A stretch of 64,000 nt of DNA from Natronorubrum thiooxidans. GTDB lineage: Archaea; Halobacteriota; Halobacteria; Halobacteriales; Natrialbaceae. The notes below the pieces were generated by a model that worked only from the letters and a program-made list of their open reading frames with translations, ran no database searches and was not told the DNA's origin. Positions 1 through 8,212 of the stretch are shown in pieces. The translations under genes were made by a program, and so were the position numbers. The stretch is from the NCBI RefSeq assembly GCF_900156475.1, contig NZ_FTNR01000004.1:62001-126000 (forward strand). Reading direction: 5' to 3'. How positions within the stretch are numbered: the first letter of the stretch is position 1; each line of letters begins with the position of its first letter.

Positions 1-531
1 CTCGGGATCCCAGACGCCGCCTTAGAGACCGCGAGCGTCATCTACCGACGCGCCCTCGAGGAGGACCTGTTGCCCGGCCGATCGATCGAGGGGATGGCGA
101 CGGCCGCGCTGAACGCCGCCGTTCGACAGGCGGGTGTGCCGCGGTCGATCGACGAACTCGCGACCGTCAGCCGGATCGACTACCTCGAAGCGGCCCGAGC
201 CTACCGCTATCTCGTCAGAGAGCTCGAACTGCCGATGGCACCGCCAGATCCACTCGAGTATCTCCCGCGGTATGCCTCGACGCTCGAGATTTCCTCGGAG
301 ACGGAACGACGCGCCCACGAACTGCTCGAGGGGGCGATGGAATCGGGGCTGCACAGCGGCAAACATCCCGTTGGTCTCGCGGCGGCGGCGATCTACGCGG
401 CCGACCGGCTGACGGGCGACGACCTCACGCAGGACGACGTCTCGGATGCCGCCGACGTCAGCAAGGTAACGATCCGCAACCGGTATCAGGAGCTGCTCGA
501 GCACGAACTCGAGGCCCCAGCAGACGACTGA
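1..531 (+). CDS. tfb: Transcription initiation factor IIB (TFB), 3' part
   Basis: The frame is open from base 1, so the gene begins outside the window; 176 residues are visible. They form the C-terminal core of a TFB, the factor that bridges TBP on the TATA box and RNA polymerase. The first cyclin repeat is entered at about LGIPDAALETASVIYRRAL and the second starts near ISSETERRAHELLEGAM. The segment DVSKVTIRNRYQELLE corresponds to the BRE-contacting helix of the second repeat. The N-terminal zinc ribbon and B-finger are off the window. Haloarchaea carry several TFB paralogues and I cannot tell which this is. The GTG/TTG-type internal starts are not used because the conserved frame runs through the edge. 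Confidence 0.93.
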   Translation, partial: LGIPDAALETASVIYRRALEEDLLPGRSIEGMATAALNAAVRQAGVPRSIDELATVSRIDYLEAARAYRYLVRELELPMAPPDPLEYLPRYASTLEISSETERRAHELLEGAMESGLHSGKHPVGLAAAAIYAADRLTGDDLTQDDVSDAADVSKVTIRNRYQELLEHELEAPADD

Positions 532-625
532 CGAGCGAGACACGCACTGCTGTGTTTCGCTACGCGGTTTTTTGTTTCGTGCTCGCTCGATGGTCCGTGA
601 TCGACGTCGTCCCGACAGACGGACG

Positions 626-1843
626 CTATCCACGGCCACCGGCCAACTGTGCCGCTTCCGGCCGAGAACGCAGCCGAAGCATCGCCAGCGTCCCGATCAG
701 CGGCCCGATCGCGAGGGGAACGAACGCCCACTGCCAGCCCACGGCCCGCTGGACGATGGGGATGAGCTGGATCGACCCGATGGTAATGAGAAAACCGATG
801 GCCGTCTGGAGTGTCAGCGCGGAGCCGACGTAGCTGTCGTCGGCGAGTTCCGAGACCGCTGTGGAAAACTGTGCGGAGTCCGCGACGATGAAAAAGCCCC
901 AGATAAGCACGAACGGCGTAATGATCGCCAGCGACGAGCCGTAGACCACGCCGGCAAGCAGACACGCAGCCCCGGAGACGACCATCGACGCGCTCGTGAC
1001 GATCGATCGGCCCACCCGATCCGCGGCCGAGCCGGCGAGCCACGCGCCGACGCCCCCGATCGCGATCGTGCCAAACGCAAGCAGCGCCGCCCATCGCTCG
1101 GGATTCGGCGTCCCACTGGCCTCGAGGCTGGCGAGGAGAAAGACCGGAATCCACGTCCAGACCGCGTACAGCTCCCACATGTGCCCGAAGTAGCCGGTGT
1201 TGGCGAGGGCGACACCGCGATCGGAGACGATCCGGCGAATCGCGCCCGGATCGAAGGGAGCCGTTTCGGGCTGGTTTGGGCCGTCCTCGTAGGCCAATGC
1301 GAGGAGGCCACCGACGGCTGCGATGGCGGCCGTCCCATACAGAACGAGGCGTGGCTGGCCAATCCCGCCGACGGCCCGGAGCAGGTGTGGCGAGGCAGAG
1401 CCGACGGTGAGCGCGCCAACGAGGACGCCGATCGCGAGCCCACGGCCTTTGATGAACCACGAGGCCATCATCTTCATTCCCGTCGGGTAGACGCCGGCGA
1501 GCGCAACGCCGGTGAGAAATCGGAGACCGATCGCCGGGAGCCCGCTCTCGACGACACCGGCGATCAGCGCCGTCGCCGCCGCACCGACGAACGCACTCCC
1601 TGCAAAGAGGTATCGCGGGCGAACGACGTCGGCGATGGTCAGCGAGGCCGACAGCAACGCCCCGACGACGAACCCGAGCTGGACAGCGTTGGTCAGCCAC
1701 GCCGTCTCGGCAGGTGTGAGATCCCACAGATCAGCCAGCTCCGGCCCGACAGCGGTCCCGCTGAACCACAACGTCATCGCGAACAGTTCGGCGATCCCGA
1801 TCAGCACAAGTGTGCGCCACTTGGTACTAGTAACCGCTGCCAT
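626..1843 (-). CDS. MFS transporter, substrate unknown
   Basis: A 405-residue very hydrophobic protein with about 12 membrane segments typical of the major facilitator superfamily. It starts MAAVTSTKWRTLVLIGIAELF, with the signature-like loop YPTGMKMMASWFIKGRGLAIG between TM4 and TM5. The longest frame starts 45 nt earlier at 1888, but a TATA-like TTTATA (minus strand, 1870-1875) lies about 28 nt before the ATG at 1843, so the shorter start fits a nearly leaderless transcript. The residues do not point to one substrate class. It stands alone, converging on the TFB gene. Confidence 0.85.
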   Translation of the reverse strand: MAAVTSTKWRTLVLIGIAELFAMTLWFSGTAVGPELADLWDLTPAETAWLTNAVQLGFVVGALLSASLTIADVVRPRYLFAGSAFVGAAATALIAGVVESGLPAIGLRFLTGVALAGVYPTGMKMMASWFIKGRGLAIGVLVGALTVGSASPHLLRAVGGIGQPRLVLYGTAAIAAVGGLLALAYEDGPNQPETAPFDPGAIRRIVSDRGVALANTGYFGHMWELYAVWTWIPVFLLASLEASGTPNPERWAALLAFGTIAIGGVGAWLAGSAADRVGRSIVTSASMVVSGAACLLAGVVYGSSLAIITPFVLIWGFFIVADSAQFSTAVSELADDSYVGSALTLQTAIGFLITIGSIQLIPIVQRAVGWQWAFVPLAIGPLIGTLAMLRLRSRPEAAQLAGGRG

Positions 1844-1869
1844 TGACGAGACATACAACGGATAGCTGA

Positions 1870-1875
1870 TATAAA
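1870..1875 (-). promoter_or_regulatory. TATA box of the MFS gene
   Basis: On the minus strand this reads TTTATA. It is centred about 28 nt upstream of the ATG at 1843, the spacing expected for a leaderless haloarchaeal transcript. It argues against the upstream in-frame start at 1888, which would lie ahead of the box. Confidence 0.55.
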
Positions 1876-1972
1876 TAGTGTGGCCCACGACTCGAGAGGC
1901 CGTGCTCCGGCCAGGCCCTGCTCGAGTACGGTCAGTACCAATGAGCGGCGGCCAACAGTCGTTGCTCGCCGG

Positions 1973-2512
1973 TTAGGAGAATCGGGCGGCGATGTCCGCC
2001 TCGGTGATGATGCCGACCGTCTCGCCGGCCTCGGTGATCATCACGGCCTTGTAATGCTCGAGGAGGTTGCTGATCTCGTCCAAGGTGGCGTCTTTCGACA
2101 CCGTCGGGAAGCTCTCGCTCATGTGTTCGTCGACGGATTCGTCCCGAGCCTCGGAATCGAGATGTACGAGGTCGCTCTGGCTGATCGAGCCGACGGGGAT
2201 CCCGTCCTGAATGACGGCCAGTTGGGAGTAGGCTTCCTCCTCCATCTTTCGGGCGGCTTCCTTGACGGGATCGTCAGGCGAGACGTTGACGACGGCCTCG
2301 TTCATCAGGTCGTCGGCGCGGACGACGTCGCTTTCGGCCTTCTCGAGTGCGTTGACGATTCGACGGAGCGTCGAGAGTCGCGGATCGACGTCGCCGCCTT
2401 CGATCCGAGCGATCAAGGGCTGGGAGACGTCGGCCGTATCAGCGAGTTCGCTCTGGGTGAGCCCGAGTTCGGTTCGGCGCTGACGGAGATCCGCGGGCGT
2501 CGGGAGTTCCAT
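1973..2512 (-). CDS. Xre-type HTH regulator with CBS domain pair
   Basis: A 179-residue cytosolic protein. Residues about 8-60 form an Xre/Cro helix-turn-helix (RRTELGLTQSELADTADVSQ followed by IARIEGGDVDPRLSTLRRI). Residues about 65-178 form two CBS motifs (VSPDDPVKEAARKMEEEAYS and VSKDATLDEISNLLEHYKAV), a pair that usually binds adenosyl nucleotides. The arrangement suggests a DNA-binding regulator that senses energy charge or a related ligand; the target genes are unknown. A TATA-like TCTATAAC sits about 25 nt upstream. Similar Xre-CBS proteins are widespread in haloarchaea and methanogens. Confidence 0.88.
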   Translation of the reverse strand: MELPTPADLRQRRTELGLTQSELADTADVSQPLIARIEGGDVDPRLSTLRRIVNALEKAESDVVRADDLMNEAVVNVSPDDPVKEAARKMEEEAYSQLAVIQDGIPVGSISQSDLVHLDSEARDESVDEHMSESFPTVSKDATLDEISNLLEHYKAVMITEAGETVGIITEADIAARFS

Positions 2513-2614
2513 ACGCTACAATAACTAAGGGTTATAGAAAATGTTTTGGGTCGATTCCCAGTTCGCCGCTCTGTCTCTCGCAAGCGGGCGTGCCTGCGAC
2601 GGTCCGACGGAAAC

Positions 2615-2968
2615 TCAGTCCTCGTCGGGAACTTCGATGACCTCGACGACCGAAAGCGGGACGTCCCGCAGCGCGCCACCGACTTCGCTCTTTGCGATCC
2701 GGGAGGCGTGTTCCTCGCCGTCGGCGTTGAAGACCTCCATCTCGAGGCCGAGGCCGACGAGTGCGGTGTCGGCCGCAATAAACGCGGAGTCGAAGGGCTC
2801 GCCACAGGCCGGACAGCCCGTCGCCCCGACCTCGACTTCGACGTAGTCCATGTCTTCGCTGTTAAGTCGTTTTCCGGCTTCACTGACGGCGACACCGATC
2901 GCGTCGTCGATCTCGTCGACGTCACGAACCAGCCATGCCGCTTCCATCGCGACGATATAATTGGTCAT
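2615..2968 (-). CDS. DUF555 (UPF0212) family protein
   Basis: A 117-residue soluble acidic protein starting MTNYIVAMEAAWLVRDVDEI, the conserved N-terminus of the archaeal DUF555/UPF0212 family; usual length is about 115 residues. It has a CPACG motif in the middle (VGATGCPACGEPFDSAFIAA) that may hold a metal. The longer frame (to 3085) adds 39 arginine-rich residues with no family character and was rejected. A TATA-like AACTTATGG lies near 3083-3091 on the minus strand, which would leave a leader of roughly 90 nt. Function of the family is unknown. Confidence 0.85.
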   Translation of the reverse strand: MTNYIVAMEAAWLVRDVDEIDDAIGVAVSEAGKRLNSEDMDYVEVEVGATGCPACGEPFDSAFIAADTALVGLGLEMEVFNADGEEHASRIAKSEVGGALRDVPLSVVEVIEVPDED

Positions 2969-3281
2969 ATGTCGTGGTCGGTCCGGGGAACCACCTGTCT
3001 TGCGATTCGTCGCCAGCGTGGAAGCGGCGACTCGAACGTAGATTTGACGCGCCCGCGGTGCGCACGTGAGCCGGATGATGCCCATAAGTTACGAGAATTG
3101 TGCGAGTCGATTGTCACCTGCTTAGTCGGATCTCGCCTCGAGTCCGCCTCGAGTTGTCTCGAGTGTAACCACAGTTTAATCGCATGACTGCGGCGACCTC
3201 GCACCGAGTGAACAACCATTATGAACTGAGGATTTCAGTAATCTTTATATATACCCCTCGTCTGGGCCAGAGTGAACGTCG
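2969..3281. other. Divergent intergenic region, 313 bp
   Basis: Between the DUF555 gene (leftward) and a tiny membrane-protein gene (rightward). I see no convincing reading frame. Three CTCGAG hexamers fall within about 30 bp near 3134-3164, and the right end carries a clear TATA box for the rightward gene. A TATA-like sequence for DUF555 lies near 3083-3091. Confidence 0.6.
3244..3249 (+). promoter_or_regulatory. TATA box of the 56-residue membrane protein gene
   Basis: TTTATA within CTTTATATATACC. It predicts a start of transcription near 3272-3275, about 10 nt before the ATG at 3282. Confidence 0.55.
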
Positions 3282-3452
3282 ATGATATCCCGCGTGTACC
3301 ACGCGACCCTGTTCGCACTGTACCAACTGTGCATTGTGATCGGTATCGCCGCAATGCCACTCGCAATCGCCGCCCGCCAGGCTGGGGTTACCCTGCCAAT
3401 CCACCGCATCCTCGGAAACCTCGAGGAGGCCTACGAGGCCAGCCACACATAA
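3282..3452 (+). CDS. Small membrane protein, 56 residues
   Basis: A short frame starting MISRVYHATLFALYQLCIVI and ending EEAYEASHT. It has one hydrophobic stretch at about residues 9-30 followed by an amphipathic, charged tail, so it is probably a single-pass membrane microprotein. Support comes from the TATA box 33-38 nt upstream, haloarchaeal codon choice with GC at third positions, and a protein-like hydrophobicity pattern that its overlapping frames lack. It lies 149 bp upstream of psmB, which has its own promoter, so a link to the proteasome is unproven. Confidence 0.7.
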   Translation: MISRVYHATLFALYQLCIVIGIAAMPLAIAARQAGVTLPIHRILGNLEEAYEASHT

Positions 3453-3570
3453 TGGGATAACGCACACCGGGATCGAACCACACCAGTTCTGTCGTCGATC
3501 GTACTGCCGGACAGCCGCCGGTCTCTGTATCGGCTCGGAAAGCGGAAACCGCCGTGGTGACCGCCGGTGT

Positions 3571-3576
3571 TTTATA
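3571..3576 (+). promoter_or_regulatory. TATA box of psmB
   Basis: TTTATA centred about 28 nt before the ATG at 3602; it fixes the psmB start and excludes the upstream in-frame start at 3554. Confidence 0.65.
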
Positions 3577-3601
3577 CCGTTCCGGTCGTAACGTTCGATC
3601 A

Positions 3602-4333
3602 ATGCGAGCACCGCAACACAACTCGGATTTCTCCCGTACCGTCGACCAGTTGGCCGACGACCCGAACCCCTACGAGCCCGAAATCGGTTCGATGCCGAAA
3701 AACGATCTCTCGCGTGCCGATCTCGACAACGTCAACAAGACCGGCACGACGACGATCGGTATCTCGACCGCCGACGGCGTCGTCATCGCGACGGACATGC
3801 GCGCCAGCCTCGGCGGCCGCTTCGTCTCGAACAAGAACGTCCAGAAGGTCGAACAGATCCACCCGACCGCTGCGCTGACCCTGGTCGGTAGCGTCGGTGG
3901 TGCCCAGTCGTTCATCTCGAGTCTCCGTGCCGAGGTCAACCTCTATGAGGCCCGTCGCGGCGAAGACATGAACATCGACGCGCTCGCGACGCTCGCCGGG
4001 AACTTCGCCCGCGGTGGTCCGTTCTTCGCCATCAACCCGATTCTGGGCGGCGTCGACGACGAGGGCTCTCACGTCTACAGCATCGACCCAGCCGGCGGCG
4101 TCATGGAAGACGACTACACCGTCACTGGCTCCGGGATGCAACTCGCCTACGGCCATCTCGAGCAGGCCTACGAGGACGACATGTCCAACGAGGAGGCAAA
4201 GACGGTCGCCGCCCGCGGCATCAAATCGGCCGTCGAGCGCGACACTGGCTCCGGGAACGGTGTCTTCCTCTGTGAGATCACCGAGGACGGCGTCGACATC
4301 CACGGCCACCACGACTTCGACGAAGTTCTCTAA
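3602..4333 (+). CDS. psmB: Proteasome beta subunit
   Basis: A 243-residue precursor of the catalytic beta subunit of the archaeal 20S proteasome. An N-terminal propeptide of 48 residues ends at Gly48; autocleavage would expose Thr49 of TTTIGISTADG, the N-terminal nucleophile. The partner residues are visible: the DMRASLGG segment with Asp/Arg near the active site, a Lys in SNKNVQKVEQ (the Lys33 equivalent region), and the SGSG-like loop in TVTGSGMQLAYGHLE. The 48-49 residue propeptide matches the haloferacales enzyme. It degrades substrates fed by PAN ATPases, often SAMPylated proteins. The gene stands alone; the alpha subunit is not in the window. Confidence 0.97.
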   Translation: MRAPQHNSDFSRTVDQLADDPNPYEPEIGSMPKNDLSRADLDNVNKTGTTTIGISTADGVVIATDMRASLGGRFVSNKNVQKVEQIHPTAALTLVGSVGGAQSFISSLRAEVNLYEARRGEDMNIDALATLAGNFARGGPFFAINPILGGVDDEGSHVYSIDPAGGVMEDDYTVTGSGMQLAYGHLEQAYEDDMSNEEAKTVAARGIKSAVERDTGSGNGVFLCEITEDGVDIHGHHDFDEVL

Positions 4334-4462
4334 AGCGGTCGAGCAGTCTTTCGATCAGGCGACTACGAGTGCCCAGCGCTGGCTCTCACAGGCACTGAAC
4401 CAGTATCCGAACTCGAAGTGATGATTGAAATCGTTTTACGACAGTCCCCCCATTGACCGGTA

Positions 4463-5242
4463 ATGGCGCTGCTACTGGAGGAAGGTGTGCGATATCCGTT
4501 CCGGGGCGATCGGCCGATCGATCGCCTCGCTGTCGGTGGACTACTGGGGATCATCACCGCCATCCTGTTCCAGTTCGGAGCGGCTGCGTACCCGTCACTG
4601 CTCTCGGCGCTATTCGTCGGGCTTGCAGCCGTCTTCGGGGTCGCGTTACTCGGCTATCTCCTCCGAGTGTTCGAGACAACTATCGACGGCGACGACAGCC
4701 CACCCACATTTCGACCGGCAGGGACCGTGTTGCGTGAGGGGAGTCGGCTGTGTCTCCTCTCGCTCGGCTATGCCGTCGTGCCACTGGTCGTCATCGCCAT
4801 CACCATCGGCGGGCTGTTACAGGCTCCGTTCTCGCTCGAGTCCGCTGGCTTCATGGGCACGGTACTGTTTTTTGTGGCGTCGACGATCGTGCTGGTCGTC
4901 GTCCTCGCCTTCGGCTACAGCTACCCGGCAGCAGTCGGCCGACTCGCCGATAACGGGACCCTTCGTGGGGCTGTCGATCTCCGGCGTACTCGATCGGTAC
5001 TCGGCCACAGCAGTTACGCCACCGCCTGGCTGTTCGCCTCGCTGGTCGTCATCCCGGGCTGGGCGTTTCTCCTCACGGCGCTCTCGAGTGCAACGCTGTT
5101 CGGCGTCGTCGCCGTGTTCGTGACGTTTTACGCCCACGTGGTCGCTACTCGACTCGTCGCTCGTGGCTATCGAAACGCGACGGCGGGGAGTTACGGAAGA
5201 ACGAGTATGGGAACGAATAGCCGTAAAATCGAAACGGAGTGA
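4463..5242 (+). CDS. DUF4013-type membrane protein
   Basis: A 259-residue integral membrane protein with about six hydrophobic segments, including GGLLGIITAILFQFGAAAYP, LVVIAITIGGLL, VLFFVASTIVLVVVLAFGYS and TAWLFASLVVIPGWAFLLTA. The N-terminus MALLLEEGVRYPFRGD and the central YSYPAAVGRLADNGTLRGAV stretch resemble haloarchaeal DUF4013 proteins. Function unknown. Its TGA stop (5240-5242) directly abuts the stop codon of the convergent ABC ATPase gene (5243-5245), leaving no intergenic base. Confidence 0.75.
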   Translation: MALLLEEGVRYPFRGDRPIDRLAVGGLLGIITAILFQFGAAAYPSLLSALFVGLAAVFGVALLGYLLRVFETTIDGDDSPPTFRPAGTVLREGSRLCLLSLGYAVVPLVVIAITIGGLLQAPFSLESAGFMGTVLFFVASTIVLVVVLAFGYSYPAAVGRLADNGTLRGAVDLRRTRSVLGHSSYATAWLFASLVVIPGWAFLLTALSSATLFGVVAVFVTFYAHVVATRLVARGYRNATAGSYGRTSMGTNSRKIETE

Positions 5243-6385
5243 CTACAGCTGCGGTTCAGGCATCGTCTGCGTGTCGAGAGTCCGGTTTCGAAGCGCGGTG
5301 CCACTGGCACGATCAAAGATGTGGATGGCGTCTTCTGGCACGTGGGCGATCACTGACTGTCCCTCCTCGACATGGTGGAGGCCGTCGATCGTCGCGACGA
5401 ACGTCTCCGTCGAGTCGGCGTCGAACGTGAGATAGACGTTGTTCTCGTTGCCCATCGGTTCGACGACGTCGACGAACGTCTCGTAGCTGTGTGTGTCGTC
5501 CTGGGTCGAGCGGAGCTCGATATCTTCGGGCCGGATCCCGAGCACGAGTTCGTCGTGGTCACCTAGCTCACTCGCCGTCTCGGGTGTGAGGTCGTACGCG
5601 AAGTCGTCGTGGACGAGCGTCTCCCCGTCACGGCTCACGTCGAAGAAGTTCATCGACGGCTCCCCGATGAAGCTGGCAACGAACAGGTTCGCGGGCTCGT
5701 GATAACACTCCAGCGGCGTGCCGACCTGCTGGAGCTGGCCGTCGTTCAAGATGGCGATCTTGTCGGCCATCGTCATCGCCTCGGTCTGGTCGTGGGTGAC
5801 GTAGATCGTCGCGACGCCGAGGTCTTCCTGCAGGCGCTGGAGTTCCGTTCGCATCTGCGCGCGGAGCTTCGCGTCGAGATTCGAGAGCGGTTCGTCGAGC
5901 AGGAATACCTCCGGATCGCGGACGATCGCCCGCCCGAGCGCGACTCGCTGTTGTTGTCCGCCAGAGAGGTCGTCCGGCTTCCGATCCAGCAAGTCGTCGA
6001 TGCCGAGCATCGTTGCAGCGTCTTCGACCGTGGCCGTGATCTCCTCGTCGGGCATTGAGGTCGACTCCTCGAGGCCGAACGACATGTTTTCACGGACAGT
6101 CATATGCGGGTACAGCGCGTACGACTGGAACACCATCGCGATGTCCCGCTCGGCGGGTTTCGCGTCGTTGATCACCGAGCCGTCGAGGCGAATCGCGCCG
6201 TCACTGACGGTTTCCAGCCCCGCGACCATTCGGAGCGTCGTCGATTTGCCACAGCCGGATGGGCCGACGAGAACCAGAAACTCCCCGTCGTCGATCGCTA
6301 GCGATACCTCGTCGACGGCGGTAATCTCGTTCCCGTCGTCTTCTACGAATACTTTGGTTACGTCGTCGAGTTGTAGGTCAGCCAT
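5243..6385 (-). CDS. Sugar ABC transporter ATP-binding protein (MalK/UgpC type)
   Basis: A 380-residue ATPase that powers carbohydrate import. Walker A GPSGCGKST is at 41-49, Q-loop in MVFQSYALYPHMTV near 84-97, signature LSGGQQQR at 140-147, Walker B VFLLDEP at 160-166, and the H-loop in IYVTHDQTEA. The C-terminal third (from about 240) is the TOBE/OB region found in MalK, UgpC and ThuK. It is the last gene of a leftward set of two permeases and a binding lipoprotein, 21 bp after permease 2. The sugar cannot be read from the ATPase; the nearby ThuA and Gfo/Idh genes suggest a disaccharide such as trehalose (inference). Confidence 0.94.
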   Translation of the reverse strand: MADLQLDDVTKVFVEDDGNEITAVDEVSLAIDDGEFLVLVGPSGCGKSTTLRMVAGLETVSDGAIRLDGSVINDAKPAERDIAMVFQSYALYPHMTVRENMSFGLEESTSMPDEEITATVEDAATMLGIDDLLDRKPDDLSGGQQQRVALGRAIVRDPEVFLLDEPLSNLDAKLRAQMRTELQRLQEDLGVATIYVTHDQTEAMTMADKIAILNDGQLQQVGTPLECYHEPANLFVASFIGEPSMNFFDVSRDGETLVHDDFAYDLTPETASELGDHDELVLGIRPEDIELRSTQDDTHSYETFVDVVEPMGNENNVYLTFDADSTETFVATIDGLHHVEEGQSVIAHVPEDAIHIFDRASGTALRNRTLDTQTMPEPQL

Positions 6386-6406
6386 TGTATCTGCCTCTGT
6401 TGTGTG

Positions 6407-7276
6407 TCATAACGTCTGCCCCTTGGCGAACTGTTCGCCGAACAGGATGTAGACCAGAATCGTCGGGAGCGCCGCGATGAACGCTCCGGCCATCTGAACG
6501 CTGTAGTTCGTCGCCATCGACCCCTGGAGTGCGTTCAACTCGAGGGTGACGACGTAGTTCGACCGGTTGCTGAGCAAGACCAGTGCGAACAGGAAATCGT
6601 TCCAGACCTGCGTGAACTGGTAGATCAGCGTCACGGCGAACATCGGCAGCGACAGCGGGAGGACGATCTTCCGGTAGATCCGGGCGAGACTCGCGCCGTC
6701 GAGGCGGGCGGCCTCGATGAGTTCGCTGTCGAGGGTCTGGTAGTACGATCGGAACAGGATCGTACAGATCGGAATCCCGTACGCGATGTGGGTGATCGTC
6801 AGTTCGACCAGTTCACCGCGGGGGTGGACCTGCGAGAGGCCAACCATCGACCAGAACTGTCGCAGCGGGACGAGCACCGCCTGGTATGGAATAAAGACCG
6901 CTGCGAGGAATAACACGAGCACGAACACCTGCCCGCGCCAGTCGACTTTCGTCAGCCCGTAGGCCGTGAGGCTGCCGAACAGGGCCGACAGCACTGCGGC
7001 CGGAATCACCATTGCGAAGCTGTTGACCATCGCAAACGCCAGTTCGCTACCGGCCGTCAGCCAGGGGTCGATCGTAACCCCCTCGATCGGTGGCTGCAGT
7101 GGCGACGTGTTCCGGTACGCCTCCTGAGTCTTGAACGCGGTCGTCAGCCCGCTATACAGCGGCGACAGATACGCGCCGACGAGCGCGAGCAGGGCACCAT
7201 AGAGGGCGACGCGATGCAGTTCGAGTCCGGTCTCCGTGTCGGTCTGCTCGCTTTTGTCGTCCGTTGTCGTTGCCAT
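6407..7276 (-). CDS. Sugar ABC transporter permease (MalG type)
   Basis: A 289-residue inner-membrane permease with six predicted membrane segments and the EAA loop EAARLDGASLARIYRKIVLP that docks on the ATPase. The start MATTTDDKS at 7276 is chosen because its ATG overlaps the TAA stop of the upstream permease by one base (TAATG), a typical coupling arrangement; the longer frame to 7375 adds arginine-rich non-family sequence. It pairs with the 306-residue permease to form the membrane channel of the carbohydrate (CUT1) importer. Confidence 0.92.
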   Translation of the reverse strand: MATTTDDKSEQTDTETGLELHRVALYGALLALVGAYLSPLYSGLTTAFKTQEAYRNTSPLQPPIEGVTIDPWLTAGSELAFAMVNSFAMVIPAAVLSALFGSLTAYGLTKVDWRGQVFVLVLFLAAVFIPYQAVLVPLRQFWSMVGLSQVHPRGELVELTITHIAYGIPICTILFRSYYQTLDSELIEAARLDGASLARIYRKIVLPLSLPMFAVTLIYQFTQVWNDFLFALVLLSNRSNYVVTLELNALQGSMATNYSVQMAGAFIAALPTILVYILFGEQFAKGQTL

Positions 7277-8196
7277 TAGAGTGCACCTCGTTTGTACTGC
7301 GTGTAGGCGTAGGGACCGATGATCGTCAGCGCGAGCGCGAAGAGGACGACGGCGATCGCAGCGCCGTAGGCCCACTCGCTCGAGGAGAACGCCTCACGGT
7401 ACATCGTGACCGCGAGGATGTCCGCCGATCGACCCGGGTTGGTGCCGAACATGACGTAGATGAAGTCGAACGCCTTCAGCGCGAACACCATCAGGACGAC
7501 GGTCGCGCCGACCGTCGACGAACGAAGCTGGGGGATGATGATCCGCCAGTACAGCTTCAGCGTCGACGCGCCGTCGATCCGTGCGGCCTCGTAGTGGTCG
7601 TTCGGAATCGAGCGTAAGCCGGCGAGATAGACGATCATACAGTAGCCGCTGAACTGCCAGATCAGCGCGACGATCACCGCGGCGAGTTTGAATCGCGGAT
7701 CGCCGAGCCAGTCTTGGCTGAGCCAGCCGAGTCCGATACCGTTTAACATCGTATCGATCAGGCCGTTCGAGGCGTACATCCACGACCAGAAGATCGCGGT
7801 GACGACGAACGACAGCGCCATCGGCAGCAGATAGATCGTCCGGAACGTGCTCTCAAAACGGATCTTGCGATCGACGAGCAACGCGAGCCCGAGCCCGACG
7901 ACCAGCGAGACGCCGGTGAAAGCGACGAGCAGCGCAACCGTGTTCCGGAGGGATGCCATAAAGTTCGGATCCGACGGCATTTGTCGATACATTTCCAGCG
8001 TGAAGTTCGTGTAGTCGGGCTGTCCGAGACCGGACCACCCGGTAAACGAAATGATGACGTTCCAGCCGATCGCTCCGTAGACGAACAACAACACGAGCGC
8101 CGTCGCCGGCAGCCAGAACGGCATCGACTCGAAGAAGTCGCTGTCGCTCGCCGACAGCGGATTGAGTCGTTTGATCGAATTTCGTAACGAATCCAT
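7276..8196 (-). CDS. Sugar ABC transporter permease (MalF type)
   Basis: A 306-residue permease with six hydrophobic segments starting at MPFWLPATALVLLFVYGAIG, and the EAA motif YEAARIDGASTLKLYWRIII. It belongs with the CUT1 (di-/oligosaccharide) class. The stop overlaps the start of the next permease by one base, so the two are probably translated together. The 16 bp to the lipoprotein gene upstream also indicates one operon. Confidence 0.92.
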   Translation of the reverse strand: MDSLRNSIKRLNPLSASDSDFFESMPFWLPATALVLLFVYGAIGWNVIISFTGWSGLGQPDYTNFTLEMYRQMPSDPNFMASLRNTVALLVAFTGVSLVVGLGLALLVDRKIRFESTFRTIYLLPMALSFVVTAIFWSWMYASNGLIDTMLNGIGLGWLSQDWLGDPRFKLAAVIVALIWQFSGYCMIVYLAGLRSIPNDHYEAARIDGASTLKLYWRIIIPQLRSSTVGATVVLMVFALKAFDFIYVMFGTNPGRSADILAVTMYREAFSSSEWAYGAAIAVVLFALALTIIGPYAYTQYKRGAL

Positions 8197-8212
8197 AGCT
8201 CAGACAGTGCTG

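Noticed and set aside
486-1846. Long frames opposite or overlapping the first MFS gene (486-1727 minus and 572-1846 plus).
   Set aside because: They are arginine-rich and without recognisable family or membrane pattern; the MFS frame has clear spans and a TATA box. High GC makes long shadow frames common here.
3134-3164. Three CTCGAG copies close together as a repeat element.
   Set aside because: CTCGAG is frequent throughout the window because Leu-Glu is encoded so often; not specific.
2965-3219. An 84-residue minus-strand frame between DUF555 and the small membrane protein.
   Set aside because: Very arginine/histidine-rich with no promoter; looks like chance in GC-rich DNA.
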